NCBI GenBank assembly: GCA_001563335.1
Contig: LRSL01000055.1
Span: 1-64,000 of the forward strand
Origin: Candidatus Thorarchaeota archaeon SMTZ1-45
GTDB lineage: Archaea; Asgardarchaeota; Thorarchaeia; Thorarchaeales; Thorarchaeaceae
Direction: 5' to 3'
Length of the DNA: 64,000 bases
Shown: piece after piece, positions 1 to 8,921 of the stretch
How positions within the stretch are numbered: position 1 is the first letter of the stretch
Layout of the letters: every line of letters begins with the position of its first letter
Notes under the pieces: generated by a model
Seen by the model: only the letters and a program-made list of their open reading frames with translations
Told to the model about the DNA's origin: nothing
Databases searched by the model: none
Program-made: the position numbers and the translations under genes

Positions 1-496
1 GACTTGCACTAGCCCACACCATTCCTTCACGTGCCATCTGAGCAGCTAAAGCCTCACCCTCCGATGGTGCCTGAATGACAGGAATTCCTAATGCTGTGAG
101 CAGACCCTTGCTCTCATCAATCATGGAAGTTGTCAATCGGGAGCTACTTTTTGCCGCCTTAAGAGCATCCTCGATTCGTCCCTCAGCTTGAGCTGTCTTC
201 CATTCAATGTATGCAGCTTCGCGGATCTCTCTCCTCTTTTGAACTTCCTTGGCTTTTAATGTGGGAGCTTCGCCATCGAAGACATAGACTGGTAGAATTC
301 CATTCTCTAGTAAGTTGATGTTCCGATAGAACAGCCCACTCAGGTGGCTGGTAACTCGTCCCTGTCGGTCAGACAATGGCGTACCATCGGGTTGCCTTAT
401 GCTGGATAAAAATGCATAGATTGTGTTGAATGCATCAACAGCTATTTTCTTTCCAGACAAATCTTTCAGGGAGATTGCTGTTGCATCAACTGTCAT
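1..496 (-). CDS. fen: Flap endonuclease 1 (FEN1), N-terminal part, cut by window edge
   Basis: Structure-specific 5' nuclease that removes flaps from Okazaki fragments and repair intermediates, normally with PCNA. The reverse strand translates to about 165 residues without a stop up to base 1. Family motifs are present: GKKIAVDAFNTIYAFLSSIR (metal-binding Asp), FDGEAPTLKAKE, and a second acidic cluster ending in APSEGEALAAQMA. The start is odd: archaeal FEN1 normally begins MGV-x-L with about 13 residues before the ISLxDL strand. Here only seven residues (M-T-V-D-A-T-A) precede it, and an in-frame TGA sits directly before the ATG. A TATA-like element about 28 bases upstream suggests a leaderless transcript starting at this ATG. 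Family identity is very sure; the exact N-terminus is less so. Confidence 0.93.
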   Translation of the reverse strand, partial: MTVDATAISLKDLSGKKIAVDAFNTIYAFLSSIRQPDGTPLSDRQGRVTSHLSGLFYRNINLLENGILPVYVFDGEAPTLKAKEVQKRREIREAAYIEWKTAQAEGRIEDALKAAKSSSRLTTSMIDESKGLLTALGIPVIQAPSEGEALAAQMAREGMVWASAS

Positions 497-518
497 TCAT
501 ACAATATATGACAGCTCA

Positions 519-528
519 AGAATATATG
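519..528 (-). promoter_or_regulatory. TATA-like box for the FEN1 gene
   Basis: On the minus strand this AT-rich stretch reads CATATATTC and is centred about 28 bases before the FEN1 ATG. That is the usual archaeal TATA to start-site distance for a leaderless mRNA. A second similar stretch lies closer (about 503-509), so the assignment is tentative. Confidence 0.35.
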
Positions 529-635
529 CTTCGGGATGACACTCACACTTCGACAGATTTATAATAACTCATCAGCACGCCCCCAAAACTGGTGCTTATA
601 GCATCTGTAAATCTTCTGGTGATAACTTGGCAACG

Positions 636-803
636 ATGAGAGCTATCCGATGTACATCCTGTCACGCTTCTGTTTCTCCACAGGAAGATGGCGTGAAATT
701 TCAATGTCCATCATGTGGTGAATTCACCATATGGCGTTGTGAGTCATGTAGACGATTTTCGAATAGGTACACATGCCCTAACTGTGGATTTGAGGGACCA
801 TAA
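636..803 (+). CDS. Small zinc-finger protein next to aEF1-beta
   Basis: A 55-residue protein made almost entirely of two rubredoxin-like knuckle pairs: CTSC...CPSC and CESC...CPNC, ending GFEGP. This matches the small archaeal zinc-finger family (HVO_2753 type) conserved directly upstream of the elongation factor 1-beta gene. The next gene 23 bases downstream is aEF1-beta, so the pair is probably co-transcribed. The eight cysteines should bind two zinc ions. The molecular role is not established from sequence; a link to translation is inferred from the conserved neighbourhood. ATG start, with a GGTGAT element about a dozen bases upstream. Confidence 0.85.
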   Translation: MRAIRCTSCHASVSPQEDGVKFQCPSCGEFTIWRCESCRRFSNRYTCPNCGFEGP

Positions 804-826
804 CCAAATTCTAGAGATGATATCAA

Positions 827-1093
827 ATGGCACGAGTAGTTATGACCCTCCGAATAATGCCTGAGGATGTTGAAATTGACTTAGATGATCTACTTGAGAG
901 AATCAAGCGTGTGATTCCAGAAGGAACAGACTTGGGAGCTACAGAAACGCAGCCCGTGGCCTTTGGTCTTCAAGCACTCAGAATGAATCTTTCACGCGAC
1001 GAGTCTTTGGGTGGCACTGATGATATCGAAGAGGCAATAGGCGCTGTGGAGGGAGTATCACAAGTCGAAGTAGAAAGAGTGTCTAGAATGTAG
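827..1093 (+). CDS. ef1b: Translation elongation factor aEF1-beta
   Basis: Nucleotide exchange factor for aEF1-alpha, recycling GDP to GTP during translation elongation. The 88 residues match the archaeal family length. The pattern is typical: an N-terminal strand ARVVMTLRIMPEDVEIDLDD, a middle helix and VAFGLQALRM strand, and the C-terminal IEEAIGAVEGVSQVEVERVSRM. The ATG is preceded by GAGATGAT with short spacing. It follows the small zinc-finger gene, as in many archaea. No oddities. Confidence 0.95.
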   Translation: MARVVMTLRIMPEDVEIDLDDLLERIKRVIPEGTDLGATETQPVAFGLQALRMNLSRDESLGGTDDIEEAIGAVEGVSQVEVERVSRM

Positions 1094-1302
1094 TAGGCGC
1101 GGAATCCAAGCGTTCTTGATTCATTCAGAGCTCTTTGAAAGGTATTAAGCACCCATAGAGTAACATAGCTAAGTTCTGTATCTGAATATATTGGTAAACA
1201 AAGAAACATTGAATAACGGAAACTGGACGATTCTTAATGATTGAACTAATCACGTCCGGTTTCTCATACTATAATAATGGTATAGGAGGATGCTTCAAAG
1301 AA

Positions 1303-3510
1303 ATGGTCGAAATAATCCTAAAGGTCGCAGAGGCCGAGCACAGAGATATTGGTAGGTTCATAGTCCGTATTGACGCTGTTTCAATGGAGAAGCTGGGAGT
1401 TAGAACTGGGGATATTATCCAAATCAAGGGCAAAAGGTTGACTGCAGCCATTGCATGGCCAGCATATCAAGGTGATAAGGGTAGAGAAATTATTCGGATG
1501 GATGGTCGAATCAGAAGGAATGCAGGCGTGAGTCTAAGCGAGAAAGTGACCGTTACAAGAGCTAACGAAGAGCCTGCAAAGAATGTGACTCTTGCACCCA
1601 CATCGGTTCCAATCAGACCAGAACCTCGATTCGAGGAATTTGTCAAGAGGAAACTCCTCAACTGTCCTGTTACGACCCAAGATACTGTGTTTATTCCGAT
1701 TCTTGGAAGGGCTATTCCCTTCAAAGTCACCTCCATAAAACCAGCTGGTACAGTGGTAGTACAACATTCAACAATTCTAGCCATAGCAGAGAAACCAACA
1801 GGGGATGTTGTGGGTGCAGCACAGGTGACCTATGAGGAGATTGGTGGACTATCTGACGCAATACAGAGAATAAGAGAGATGGTTGAACTCCCAATGAAAC
1901 ATCCTGAGATCTTTAAGAGATTGGGAATTGACCCACCTCGAGGGCTTATTCTTCATGGACCACCAGGTACAGGAAAGACACTGCTAGCCAAGGCAGTTGC
2001 TGGTGAGTCTGAGGCCAACTTTGTTCATATCAATGGTCCAGAGATTATGTCCAAGTTTTATGGAGAGTCAGAGCAGAAGCTTCGAAAGATTTTCGAAGAG
2101 GCTGAAGAAAACGCGCCAAGTATCATATTTATTGATGAGCTAGATGCTATCGCACCTAAGAGAGAAGATGTGCAAGGCGAGGTCGAGAGACGTGTAGTTG
2201 CACAGCTTCTGGCAACAATGGATGGGCTTAAGGTACGTGGTCAAGTAGTAGTAATAGGTGCAACAAATCGTGTGAATGCGCTTGATCCCGCTCTTCGGCG
2301 GCCAGGTAGATTTGACAGAGAGATTGAGATTGGAGTTCCAGATGAAACAGGAAGATTGGAAGTACTTCATATTCACTCAAGAGGCATGCCATTGACCACG
2401 GAGGGTAGTGGGACAGTAGACTTGCAGAATCTGGCAAAGATCACTCATGGATTTGTAGGCGCAGACCTTCATGCACTATGCAGAGAGGCTGCAATGAAAG
2501 CTCTTAGAAGATACCTCCCTCAAATCGATTTGGAGGCCGAGGAAATCCCCCAAGATGTGCTGGATAAACTTGAGGTTCATAATGGAGATTTTCTGGAGGC
2601 ATTGAAAGAAATTCAACCCTCTGCAGTCAGAGAAGTGTTCATTGAAGTTCCGGATGTGAAATGGAGCGACATTGGAGGATTGGACCAAGCAAAACAAGAG
2701 CTAAAGGAAGTTGTTGAATGGCCGCTCAAAAGACCAGAGTCATTCCGACGACTGGGAATCACACCACCCAAAGGAGTCCTTGTTTTTGGACCACCTGGTT
2801 GTGGAAAGACTCTCCTAGCAAGAGCTGTGGCAACTGAGAGTGAGGCCAACTTCATTAGTGTTAAGGGACCAGAGCTAATATCAAAATGGGTCGGAGAAAG
2901 TGAAAAAGCTATCAGAGAAGTATTCAGAAAAGCAAGGACCGCTGCGCCTGCCATTATCTTCTTTGATGAAATTGACGCGTTGGCACCAACAAGAGGAGCT
3001 GGAGGAGATGGTCCTGGAGCAGTACACAATCAGAGAGTAATCAGCCAACTCCTAACAGAGATGGATGGATTGGAGTCAATGAAGGATATCGTTGTTATCG
3101 CTGCGACAAATCGTCCAGAATTAATAGACAAAGCTCTCCTAAGAACTGGCAGGTTTGATCGATTTGTCTATGTGGATGCTCCAAATGCAGAGAGTAGAAG
3201 GGCAATTTTTGAAATCTATACTAAGGGTATGCCCCTTGATGCAGATGTCGAAAAGCAGTTTGACAAACTTGTTGAACTAACAGAGGACTATGTCGGAGGA
3301 GACATCGAAGCAATCTGCAGAGAAGCTGGAATGAGAGCTTTGAGGGAGAATATGGAAACTGAGGCTGTTTCTTGGAAGCATTTCCAAGATGCTATTGGGT
3401 CCGTGCATTCATCAGTGACTAAGGAGATGCTAGAACGCTATAGAAAGATGGATCAAACGCTTCGTAGAACCACTGAAGTAGACGCTGCAGCACATGCAAT
3501 GTATGGCTAA
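1303..3510 (+). CDS. cdc48: Cdc48/VCP-type AAA ATPase
   Basis: Hexameric unfoldase that extracts and unfolds proteins, in archaea partly for the 20S proteasome. From the ATG at 1303 it has 735 residues: N-terminal double-psi barrel region (about 1-185), D1 AAA module (Walker A GPPGTGKT near 219, Walker [11 protein letters not shown] near 274) and D2 module (GPPGCGKT near 496, [10 protein letters not shown] near 551). The arginine-finger helices [10 protein letters not shown] and RTGRFDRF are intact. The reading frame extends 22 codons further upstream, but family alignment ([18 protein letters not shown]) and an AGGAGGA element at 1284-1290 favour 1303. The last three residues are Met-Tyr-Gly, a hydrophobic-Tyr-X tail of the kind that docks on the proteasome. 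Confidence 0.96.
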   Translation: MVEIILKVAEAEHRDIGRFIVRIDAVSMEKLGVRTGDIIQIKGKRLTAAIAWPAYQGDKGREIIRMDGRIRRNAGVSLSEKVTVTRANEEPAKNVTLAPTSVPIRPEPRFEEFVKRKLLNCPVTTQDTVFIPILGRAIPFKVTSIKPAGTVVVQHSTILAIAEKPTGDVVGAAQVTYEEIGGLSDAIQRIREMVELPMKHPEIFKRLGIDPPRGLILHGPPGTGKTLLAKAVAGESEANFVHINGPEIMSKFYGESEQKLRKIFEEAEENAPSIIFIDELDAIAPKREDVQGEVERRVVAQLLATMDGLKVRGQVVVIGATNRVNALDPALRRPGRFDREIEIGVPDETGRLEVLHIHSRGMPLTTEGSGTVDLQNLAKITHGFVGADLHALCREAAMKALRRYLPQIDLEAEEIPQDVLDKLEVHNGDFLEALKEIQPSAVREVFIEVPDVKWSDIGGLDQAKQELKEVVEWPLKRPESFRRLGITPPKGVLVFGPPGCGKTLLARAVATESEANFISVKGPELISKWVGESEKAIREVFRKARTAAPAIIFFDEIDALAPTRGAGGDGPGAVHNQRVISQLLTEMDGLESMKDIVVIAATNRPELIDKALLRTGRFDRFVYVDAPNAESRRAIFEIYTKGMPLDADVEKQFDKLVELTEDYVGGDIEAICREAGMRALRENMETEAVSWKHFQDAIGSVHSSVTKEMLERYRKMDQTLRRTTEVDAAAHAMYG

Positions 3511-3529
3511 GCAATGAGGTGAGAGAGAA

Positions 3530-3790
3530 TTGGCCCCGTGGAATGCAATGCCTATGACAAATTTGATTGTTGATATTGTAAAGAAACGACGAGGAGTCAT
3601 CCTGGATGATGAGCTCATAAGGGCGTTGAAAAAGGAACTTGGAGCAGAGCCTAGTGAGGCTGAACTCAATGAAGCTTTACTAGTCCTCGAAATAAATGGG
3701 CTTGTTCATGTCAGTCAAATAACAAAGACAAAACGTCGAATCGAGGTCATCACTGAAGCAGAAACTTTCCTCGCTGTAGACGAAGACTAA
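3530..3790 (+). CDS. Small winged-helix-like protein, function unknown
   Basis: An 86-residue protein. The pattern NLIVDIVKKRRGVILDDELI, an acidic linker, then AELNEALLVLEINGLVHVSQ and a beta hairpin IEVI is what a small winged-helix domain looks like. No specific family was recognised. The TTG start is supported by GAGGTGAG seven bases upstream; in-frame ATG codons at 3548 and 3554 are alternatives. It lies 19 bases after cdc48 and 18 bases before the FAD synthase gene, suggesting one transcript. DNA binding is an inference from fold only. Confidence 0.65.
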   Translation: MAPWNAMPMTNLIVDIVKKRRGVILDDELIRALKKELGAEPSEAELNEALLVLEINGLVHVSQITKTKRRIEVITEAETFLAVDED

Positions 3791-3808
3791 ACCTCAGGTG
3801 TAATCCCA

Positions 3809-4270
3809 ATGAGAGGAATAAGAGTCCTTGCAGCGGGAAAGTTCGATATACTTCACTTGGGACATATCTCTTATCTTGAACAGGCAAGAGAACTGGCGGG
3901 AGAAAATGGAGAACTAATTGTAGTAATTGCCCTCGATAAGACAATTCTCAGAGAGCGAGGTGCCCCACCTGTGTTTCCACAGGAGCAAAGACGCAAAATT
4001 GTAGAGTCGTTAAAATTTGTTGACAGGGCTGTAATTGGTCTTGACACTGATGACCATACTTTGATTGTTTCAGATATAAATCCAGATATCATTGCCCTTG
4101 GTTACGACCAGTATACGGATACCGATTCACTTGAGGCTTATTTTGTAAGTAAAGGAATGAAGACCAAGATTGTGAGATTGGAGAAACGTGATGCTGATGG
4201 TCTGTGTTCGTCTACATTGATAAGAGAGCGTATAATTGACTATTATCGCGAGAATGGAACACCTCGGTAG
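3809..4270 (+). CDS. ribL: FAD synthase-type cytidylyltransferase family protein (RibL-like)
   Basis: A 153-residue nucleotidyltransferase of the archaeal RibL family, which adenylylates FMN to FAD; glycerol-3-phosphate cytidylyltransferase-like members are the alternative. The nucleotide-binding motif GKFDILHLGHISYL carries the H-x-G-H pair near the N-terminus, and the second signature SSTLIRERI lies near the C-terminus. The cysteine in LCSSTLI matches the redox-sensitive cysteine seen in RibL. ATG start preceded by CAGGTGTAA. It ends five bases before the convergent membrane-protein gene. Confidence 0.8.
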   Translation: MRGIRVLAAGKFDILHLGHISYLEQARELAGENGELIVVIALDKTILRERGAPPVFPQEQRRKIVESLKFVDRAVIGLDTDDHTLIVSDINPDIIALGYDQYTDTDSLEAYFVSKGMKTKIVRLEKRDADGLCSSTLIRERIIDYYRENGTPR

Positions 4271-4274
4271 GGAG

Positions 4275-5627
4275 TTAAATAATAAGTTCTCCTCGAGTTT
4301 CAGCTTCTTTCATTAGCTTTATTTTCCGGTCTCTGCGATCAAATTCCCATTTCCATAGTAAATATGTCATTCCTGCAAGAATGCCAATGAGAATTAAGCC
4401 AAGGAAAGTACCCACTCTCAAAGGAAAGTGTCCCACGAAATCACGTAGAGGACCAGGATCTCCACTGAAATATGGCCAATTGCATAATAGTCCAAATGCA
4501 TAGAGAAAACCAACCACTACCATTTCTTTCAAGTATCCACTAGCTCGTTTATCACTGTCAAAGAGAATTACAAGTGGTGCAAGCCAGTAGAGATACCAAG
4601 GCATGACCCACCGAAAGACAAAGAGTATCCCTGGTAACAAGTAAAGGTAGAAATACTTGAGCTCAAGTATTTTTTGCCAAAGCGATTTCCCTTCAAGGTC
4701 AGTTTTTGCTGGTAAATATTGTCTTATGGTAAAAATCATGAAGGGGACATAGATGACAAGTGGAATCGCTGCAGGTAGCCACCAATAGTATGAGATTGGG
4801 TCTGTGGATAAGTTAGGTGTACCCCATATCAGTCCAGGATACATAGAATTCACAATGTATTCACTGTAACTGGATGTATTGAGGATGTGAGAGATAAGAG
4901 ACTCAAAACTTGCTCCGAAGAATGATGGAATCACTGTAGCAAACATTGAAACAATAAACCAAACTGAGGATACAGGATTCATAATAAAGTAGAGGGGAAA
5001 TAATACAGCTGGATACACCTTAGTCTGTACACTTAATCCTAAGGTAAACATTGCTTTCCCATGCTGGTTTTCTTGCCAAAGAACCATGGACATGAAAAAT
5101 AAGCAATCCACAAGTGGTTCGAGTTTACCACCACCAGCAGACATGATGAGTCCGTATACAAAGTATCCAGCGAAGAACATTCGTGCCCATTGTTTAGTCT
5201 GTAGTTTTTCTTTCAGAAGAATAGAAAGTAAAACAAGGTTCAGGTTGAATACAAGTACTAATATGAAATTAAGCCAGAGTGGTTGCAGTCCTCCCGCACC
5301 AGGGAACAACCATGTAGCTATTGCAAAAAAAATGAACCCAAAGATTGGGTACTCATAAGCCACCCCGCCCAAATAATCAGGTAGTACATGGTATGTGTCG
5401 TTGTAGGGAAAACCTAAAGCTGCCATAGAATCAGCGAGATGCGTGTCATTCATAGTATAGACGCTAAATCCATAGATCCAGAAAGCTTCACCATACATCT
5501 CACTTCGATTTCGGTCTCTCTGGATAACTAGAACATCAGCTATAGGTATTGCGATTAGTGAAACTACAAGCGTTAGTACGAGGTACTTTCGATACCTGTA
5601 TATATGCAGACTAATCGCTGACAGCAT
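4275..5627 (-). CDS. Multi-pass membrane protein, GT-C glycosyltransferase-like
   Basis: 450 residues with about ten hydrophobic spans and a charged cytoplasmic tail (WEFDRRDRKIKLMKEAE). Features reminiscent of GT-C/GT87-type lipid-linked sugar transferases are an early acidic loop with GVAYEYPIFGF, and the later KVYPAVLFPLYFI segment, a pattern common in that superfamily. The PWYLYWLAPL span is aromatic-rich. If correct, it would transfer a sugar from a dolichyl phosphate carrier on the outer membrane face. The assignment rests on pattern only. It is transcribed convergently to ribL. Confidence 0.55.
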   Translation of the reverse strand: MLSAISLHIYRYRKYLVLTLVVSLIAIPIADVLVIQRDRNRSEMYGEAFWIYGFSVYTMNDTHLADSMAALGFPYNDTYHVLPDYLGGVAYEYPIFGFIFFAIATWLFPGAGGLQPLWLNFILVLVFNLNLVLLSILLKEKLQTKQWARMFFAGYFVYGLIMSAGGGKLEPLVDCLFFMSMVLWQENQHGKAMFTLGLSVQTKVYPAVLFPLYFIMNPVSSVWFIVSMFATVIPSFFGASFESLISHILNTSSYSEYIVNSMYPGLIWGTPNLSTDPISYYWWLPAAIPLVIYVPFMIFTIRQYLPAKTDLEGKSLWQKILELKYFYLYLLPGILFVFRWVMPWYLYWLAPLVILFDSDKRASGYLKEMVVVGFLYAFGLLCNWPYFSGDPGPLRDFVGHFPLRVGTFLGLILIGILAGMTYLLWKWEFDRRDRKIKLMKEAETRGELII

Positions 5628-5710
5628 TATACACTCAACTGAGGCTTCTGGCTAAAGCAGAGATAATAAGCTTGCTGTTACAAGACAACATATACTGCGT
5701 CTTGTTCTGA

Positions 5711-7663
5711 CTATGTGAGATATGTTGGGCAAGGCCAATTGTCACACTTGAGACAGTTCGTGCACTTCTTTTCATCAACAGAGATCTTACCAGAATCTAT
5801 GGAGAGTGCACCATGTTCACACTGAGGAACACAAGAACCACATTCTTGGCAGAATATTGCTCGTTTTACAGCACGTTCCATCTTTTCGGTCAACCGGTCC
5901 ACAGTTTTTTCATCAGTCCCCCTGACAACTACGGACCCTGAGCTAAAGAGAGAGATGCTATTCTCACCAGTTGTTGTCCTTAGAGCACCCATCTCTTCCG
6001 ACAGTCTTGTTTTACCGAATATTGGAAATACCTTTGAAACTCGATTCAAATCGATTCCTGAGGAGAAAGTACCCTCTAGGCTGAACCCAGATTTTGTACA
6101 GGGTGCAATACCCTTAGTCACTTGAAGTTCTAGATTTTCCCCTGGACTAGATCGGTCGGGTTTGATGTCCAGACCAAGTTTGTTGACCAGATTCATCTGT
6201 CCCTTAGGTAGTGTTTTCCATCTCCAGAAACCCATCTCAATCCATTCGCTTGGGAACCCATACTTCCTTGCCCAGTCTTGCATCATGGATGTCCATCTAG
6301 CATGATACTCTGGATGAGTTTCTCGTAGACTCTCTAGCTCGGCTAGAGGTGATGAGGGACATAGATAGCAGCCCATCCTATGATACCCTTGGTTGTATAA
6401 TGGATTGAAGGCAGCCTTTTCTCTGAAAATATAGAGCCATACCTCAAGGGCATTCCAATTCTGGATTGGATTGGCAGAGATTTGTCCAGGAACCCATGGG
6501 TTCTCAGTGACACGAGGTTCAATAGAACGTTGAAATGACTCCAGTTTTCGTTGCCCCATGAAACTCAGTGTTTCTCCTCCTATCTCGTCCGCAATCGAGG
6601 TGGCTGCTGGACCAAGCTTCAACACTTTGCAGCACCAGCGAAAGTCGCGGGCAGGAGGGCCAAAAACATCAACTGATTCCCAGAATCGATCACCAGCCTC
6701 CTGTCCAATGATTAGGACCTTTCGACTTTCTGCAAAGTTCCTTATGTACTCTACAGTTTCAGGAAGTTCGATGCCTGTATCCATAAAGAAGACTGGTGGA
6801 CTGTATTCCATTGCTTTTTCCACGACTAAGTATGTTGCAAGTGAGTCCTTGCCACCACTGAAGCCAACGACTATTGGAATGTCTTGCTTTGAAGCAGTTC
6901 GTTTGATGAATGAGATGGCTTCCTCCTCGACTTTGACCAAGTCATTAAAATTGGACTTCACAACATCCTCCCATGTGGATGTTTTTTCATTGTCCGAAGA
7001 GAGAGCAGGGTCTGCAACTGCTCGGATCTTCACTGCAAAGCCTTTCTTCTCCTTTGCCATCTCTTCGCCATTCATCCGAGATATGCCTGAGGCAATGACC
7101 TGACCATTAGGGTCAGTCAGCCACACTTCATCGTCAACCTGAATCTCTGAGTCACACCCTGCAATACCTGGGACCATGAGATTGGCTCCATCCTTGAGGT
7201 ATTTCAGGACTCCATCGTGTATTGTGATCCATTTCTGCTTGCTCACAGCACCTATTCTACGGGCACCCTCGAGGGAGAGCAGAAAAGTGTAGGTCAGGTT
7301 TTTGATTTCAAACCTTAATCGACCAACAATGTAGCCATCAACAATTATCTCATACATTGCATCAAGTGAGGGAACTTTGTTCATCACAATTGTTTTGTTG
7401 GATGGCAGAATTGATTCTCCAACGCCCTCACCAAATTGTGCGTTAAGTGCTTTCTTTGCCTTTTCAAGATGGCCATCCATAGAAGGGAATGGGTCTCCTG
7501 GTGGAGAGATATCAACCGTTCTTGGCATCGTTCCGCAAGTGCTACATTCAGTGAGAGCTATCCTAGGAACATTGCATACATCACACCAGAAGAAACGGAT
7601 TTTTGCAAGATACGGAGCATGACCTCTTCGAAATTTCCTAGGTCTTCGATTTCCTCTGGCCAG
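5711..7663 (-). CDS. PAPS-reductase-family protein with N-terminal zinc ribbon, PUA-like domain and C-terminal 2[4Fe-4S] ferredoxin
   Basis: A large archaeal fusion of unknown substrate. Counting from the ATG at 7528 (605 residues): a PUA-like domain (about 40-175), the adenine-nucleotide alpha-hydrolase core with the PP-loop FSGGKDSLAT near 223, the WCCKVLK cysteine pair, PIQNW, a CYLCPS motif, and a ferredoxin tail with CxxCxxCxxxC and CxxCxxCxxxxC. The frame stays open upstream of 7528 and encodes WCDVCNVPRIALTECSTCG, the zinc ribbon that starts this family, so the true start is upstream. No ATG, GTG or TTG occurs between the TAA at 7679-7681 and 7528. A CTG at 7663 (about 650 residues), with GGAG ten bases before, is the best candidate. 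It lies downstream of the AOR gene, in the same direction. Confidence 0.8.
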   Translation of the reverse strand: MARGNRRPRKFRRGHAPYLAKIRFFWCDVCNVPRIALTECSTCGTMPRTVDISPPGDPFPSMDGHLEKAKKALNAQFGEGVGESILPSNKTIVMNKVPSLDAMYEIIVDGYIVGRLRFEIKNLTYTFLLSLEGARRIGAVSKQKWITIHDGVLKYLKDGANLMVPGIAGCDSEIQVDDEVWLTDPNGQVIASGISRMNGEEMAKEKKGFAVKIRAVADPALSSDNEKTSTWEDVVKSNFNDLVKVEEEAISFIKRTASKQDIPIVVGFSGGKDSLATYLVVEKAMEYSPPVFFMDTGIELPETVEYIRNFAESRKVLIIGQEAGDRFWESVDVFGPPARDFRWCCKVLKLGPAATSIADEIGGETLSFMGQRKLESFQRSIEPRVTENPWVPGQISANPIQNWNALEVWLYIFREKAAFNPLYNQGYHRMGCYLCPSSPLAELESLRETHPEYHARWTSMMQDWARKYGFPSEWIEMGFWRWKTLPKGQMNLVNKLGLDIKPDRSSPGENLELQVTKGIAPCTKSGFSLEGTFSSGIDLNRVSKVFPIFGKTRLSEEMGALRTTTGENSISLFSSGSVVVRGTDEKTVDRLTEKMERAVKRAIFCQECGSCVPQCEHGALSIDSGKISVDEKKCTNCLKCDNWPCPTYLT

Positions 7664-7706
7664 TTGGATCCAGCTCCATTAGCTATGATGGCACCACTCA
7701 GGGAAG

Positions 7707-8921
7707 CTATTTCCCTGTTGTTATAGGGATGTCAAGCTTCTTCAGCGTGTCTGAGGTTGGTCGACCTTCTTTATCCCACCCTCGAAGTTTGTAGTACTCT
7801 GTTAGCATCATATCAAGATGTACAATTCGCTTTCTTGAACCTCCCTCCGGGAGCGGTTTGAAGAACCTTGGTGGAAGAGTGTCATCTTGTGAAGTGAGTC
7901 CCTCTCGGAGATTGAAGAGACGTTCTAAGTTGTAGATTCGTTCACCTAACTGAAGTAAATCACGACCTGTGAGATTGAGACCTGTTCCAGCAGAGAGCAT
8001 CTCGGCATAATCGTCAACAGTCCATGCAAAGTTTGTGAACCTACAGACGACCATACAGTCCATTGCTGCAGAGAGGTCCTGATAGAGCATCACAAGGTCA
8101 GCCTTTCCATCAGGTCTATCACGGTCTACAAGAACAGGGGAACCCAGTACCTCGGGTCCAATCAAATAAGACCTTAGATGACAACCTCCACGGTTCGACG
8201 TGGCATAACCAAGAGCATGTCCCTGTGCACCACGAGGATCATATGCAGGGAGTTCAAGTCCCTTTACCTGCATTGCAAGCTCGGGAGCTCCATACCTCTC
8301 AGCAAGTCTCTTTGATCCCTCACTTATTTCAGCCCCAAGACCTCGCATATGAGCAATATCATCTAGGATATCAAGAAGACCAGTTGTGTCACCAAATCTT
8401 AGAGGCGCTTCAAGATTTCCCTTTTCTACAAGTTCCATTGCAGCTCCAATGGTAGAACCTGTAGATATTGTATCTAGACCAAGACGATTACAATGGTCAT
8501 TAGCAATGGCAATCCATTCTAGGTCGTTTATACCACACTGAGGACCAAGAGCCCATAGAGACTCATATTCAGGCCCTCCAACTTTCTTTCCTTGAATTAG
8601 ACTGACACGTCCGCACCCAATGGGACAACCATGACAGTGGTATGTTCCTGCTGAAAACCGTTCAAGGAGCTTTTCGCCAGACACACCCTCAGCATCATTG
8701 AATGTACCCTCTTGGAAATTGTGTGTGGGAAGCATACCCAGTTCATTCGCCACACTCACGAGTACTGGTGTACCATACACAGGAAGCGATTTGTCAGTCA
8801 CAGCATTCTTCTTGATGAGTCTACGAGCACGTTCTACAGCATCCTTGAGTCTTTCGGGGTCATGTACTCCAACCTCTCCTGTGCCTTTTGCAACGATTGC
8901 TTTGAGGTTCTTTGACCCCAT
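7707..8921 (-). CDS. aor: Aldehyde ferredoxin oxidoreductase, C-terminal two-thirds (separated by frameshift)
   Basis: Tungsten enzymes of this family oxidise aldehydes to acids with ferredoxin as acceptor. This frame carries domains 2 and 3: the GAVMGSKNLKAIVAKG motif at its beginning, the cluster-binding CHGCPIGC (CxxCxxxC), the late cysteine in MVVCRF, and the LNLTGRDLLQLGERIYNLER helix. The nominal ATG at 8921 lies inside a conserved motif, so it is not a real start. The residues just before it (TDGRG) still read as protein in this frame, while the N-terminal third continues in another frame. Together the two frames would make about 600 residues, the family norm. It ends 44 bases before the candidate CTG start of the PAPS-reductase-like gene. 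Confidence 0.85.
   Translation of the reverse strand: MGSKNLKAIVAKGTGEVGVHDPERLKDAVERARRLIKKNAVTDKSLPVYGTPVLVSVANELGMLPTHNFQEGTFNDAEGVSGEKLLERFSAGTYHCHGCPIGCGRVSLIQGKKVGGPEYESLWALGPQCGINDLEWIAIANDHCNRLGLDTISTGSTIGAAMELVEKGNLEAPLRFGDTTGLLDILDDIAHMRGLGAEISEGSKRLAERYGAPELAMQVKGLELPAYDPRGAQGHALGYATSNRGGCHLRSYLIGPEVLGSPVLVDRDRPDGKADLVMLYQDLSAAMDCMVVCRFTNFAWTVDDYAEMLSAGTGLNLTGRDLLQLGERIYNLERLFNLREGLTSQDDTLPPRFFKPLPEGGSRKRIVHLDMMLTEYYKLRGWDKEGRPTSDTLKKLDIPITTGK

Noticed and set aside
1237-1302. Earlier start for Cdc48
   Set aside because: The extra 22 residues do not resemble the family, and the AGGAGGA site serves the ATG at 1303.
8063-8455. Gln/His-rich plus-strand frame inside the AOR gene
   Set aside because: It is the shadow of the conserved minus-strand AOR frame, and the composition is an artefact of that codon usage.
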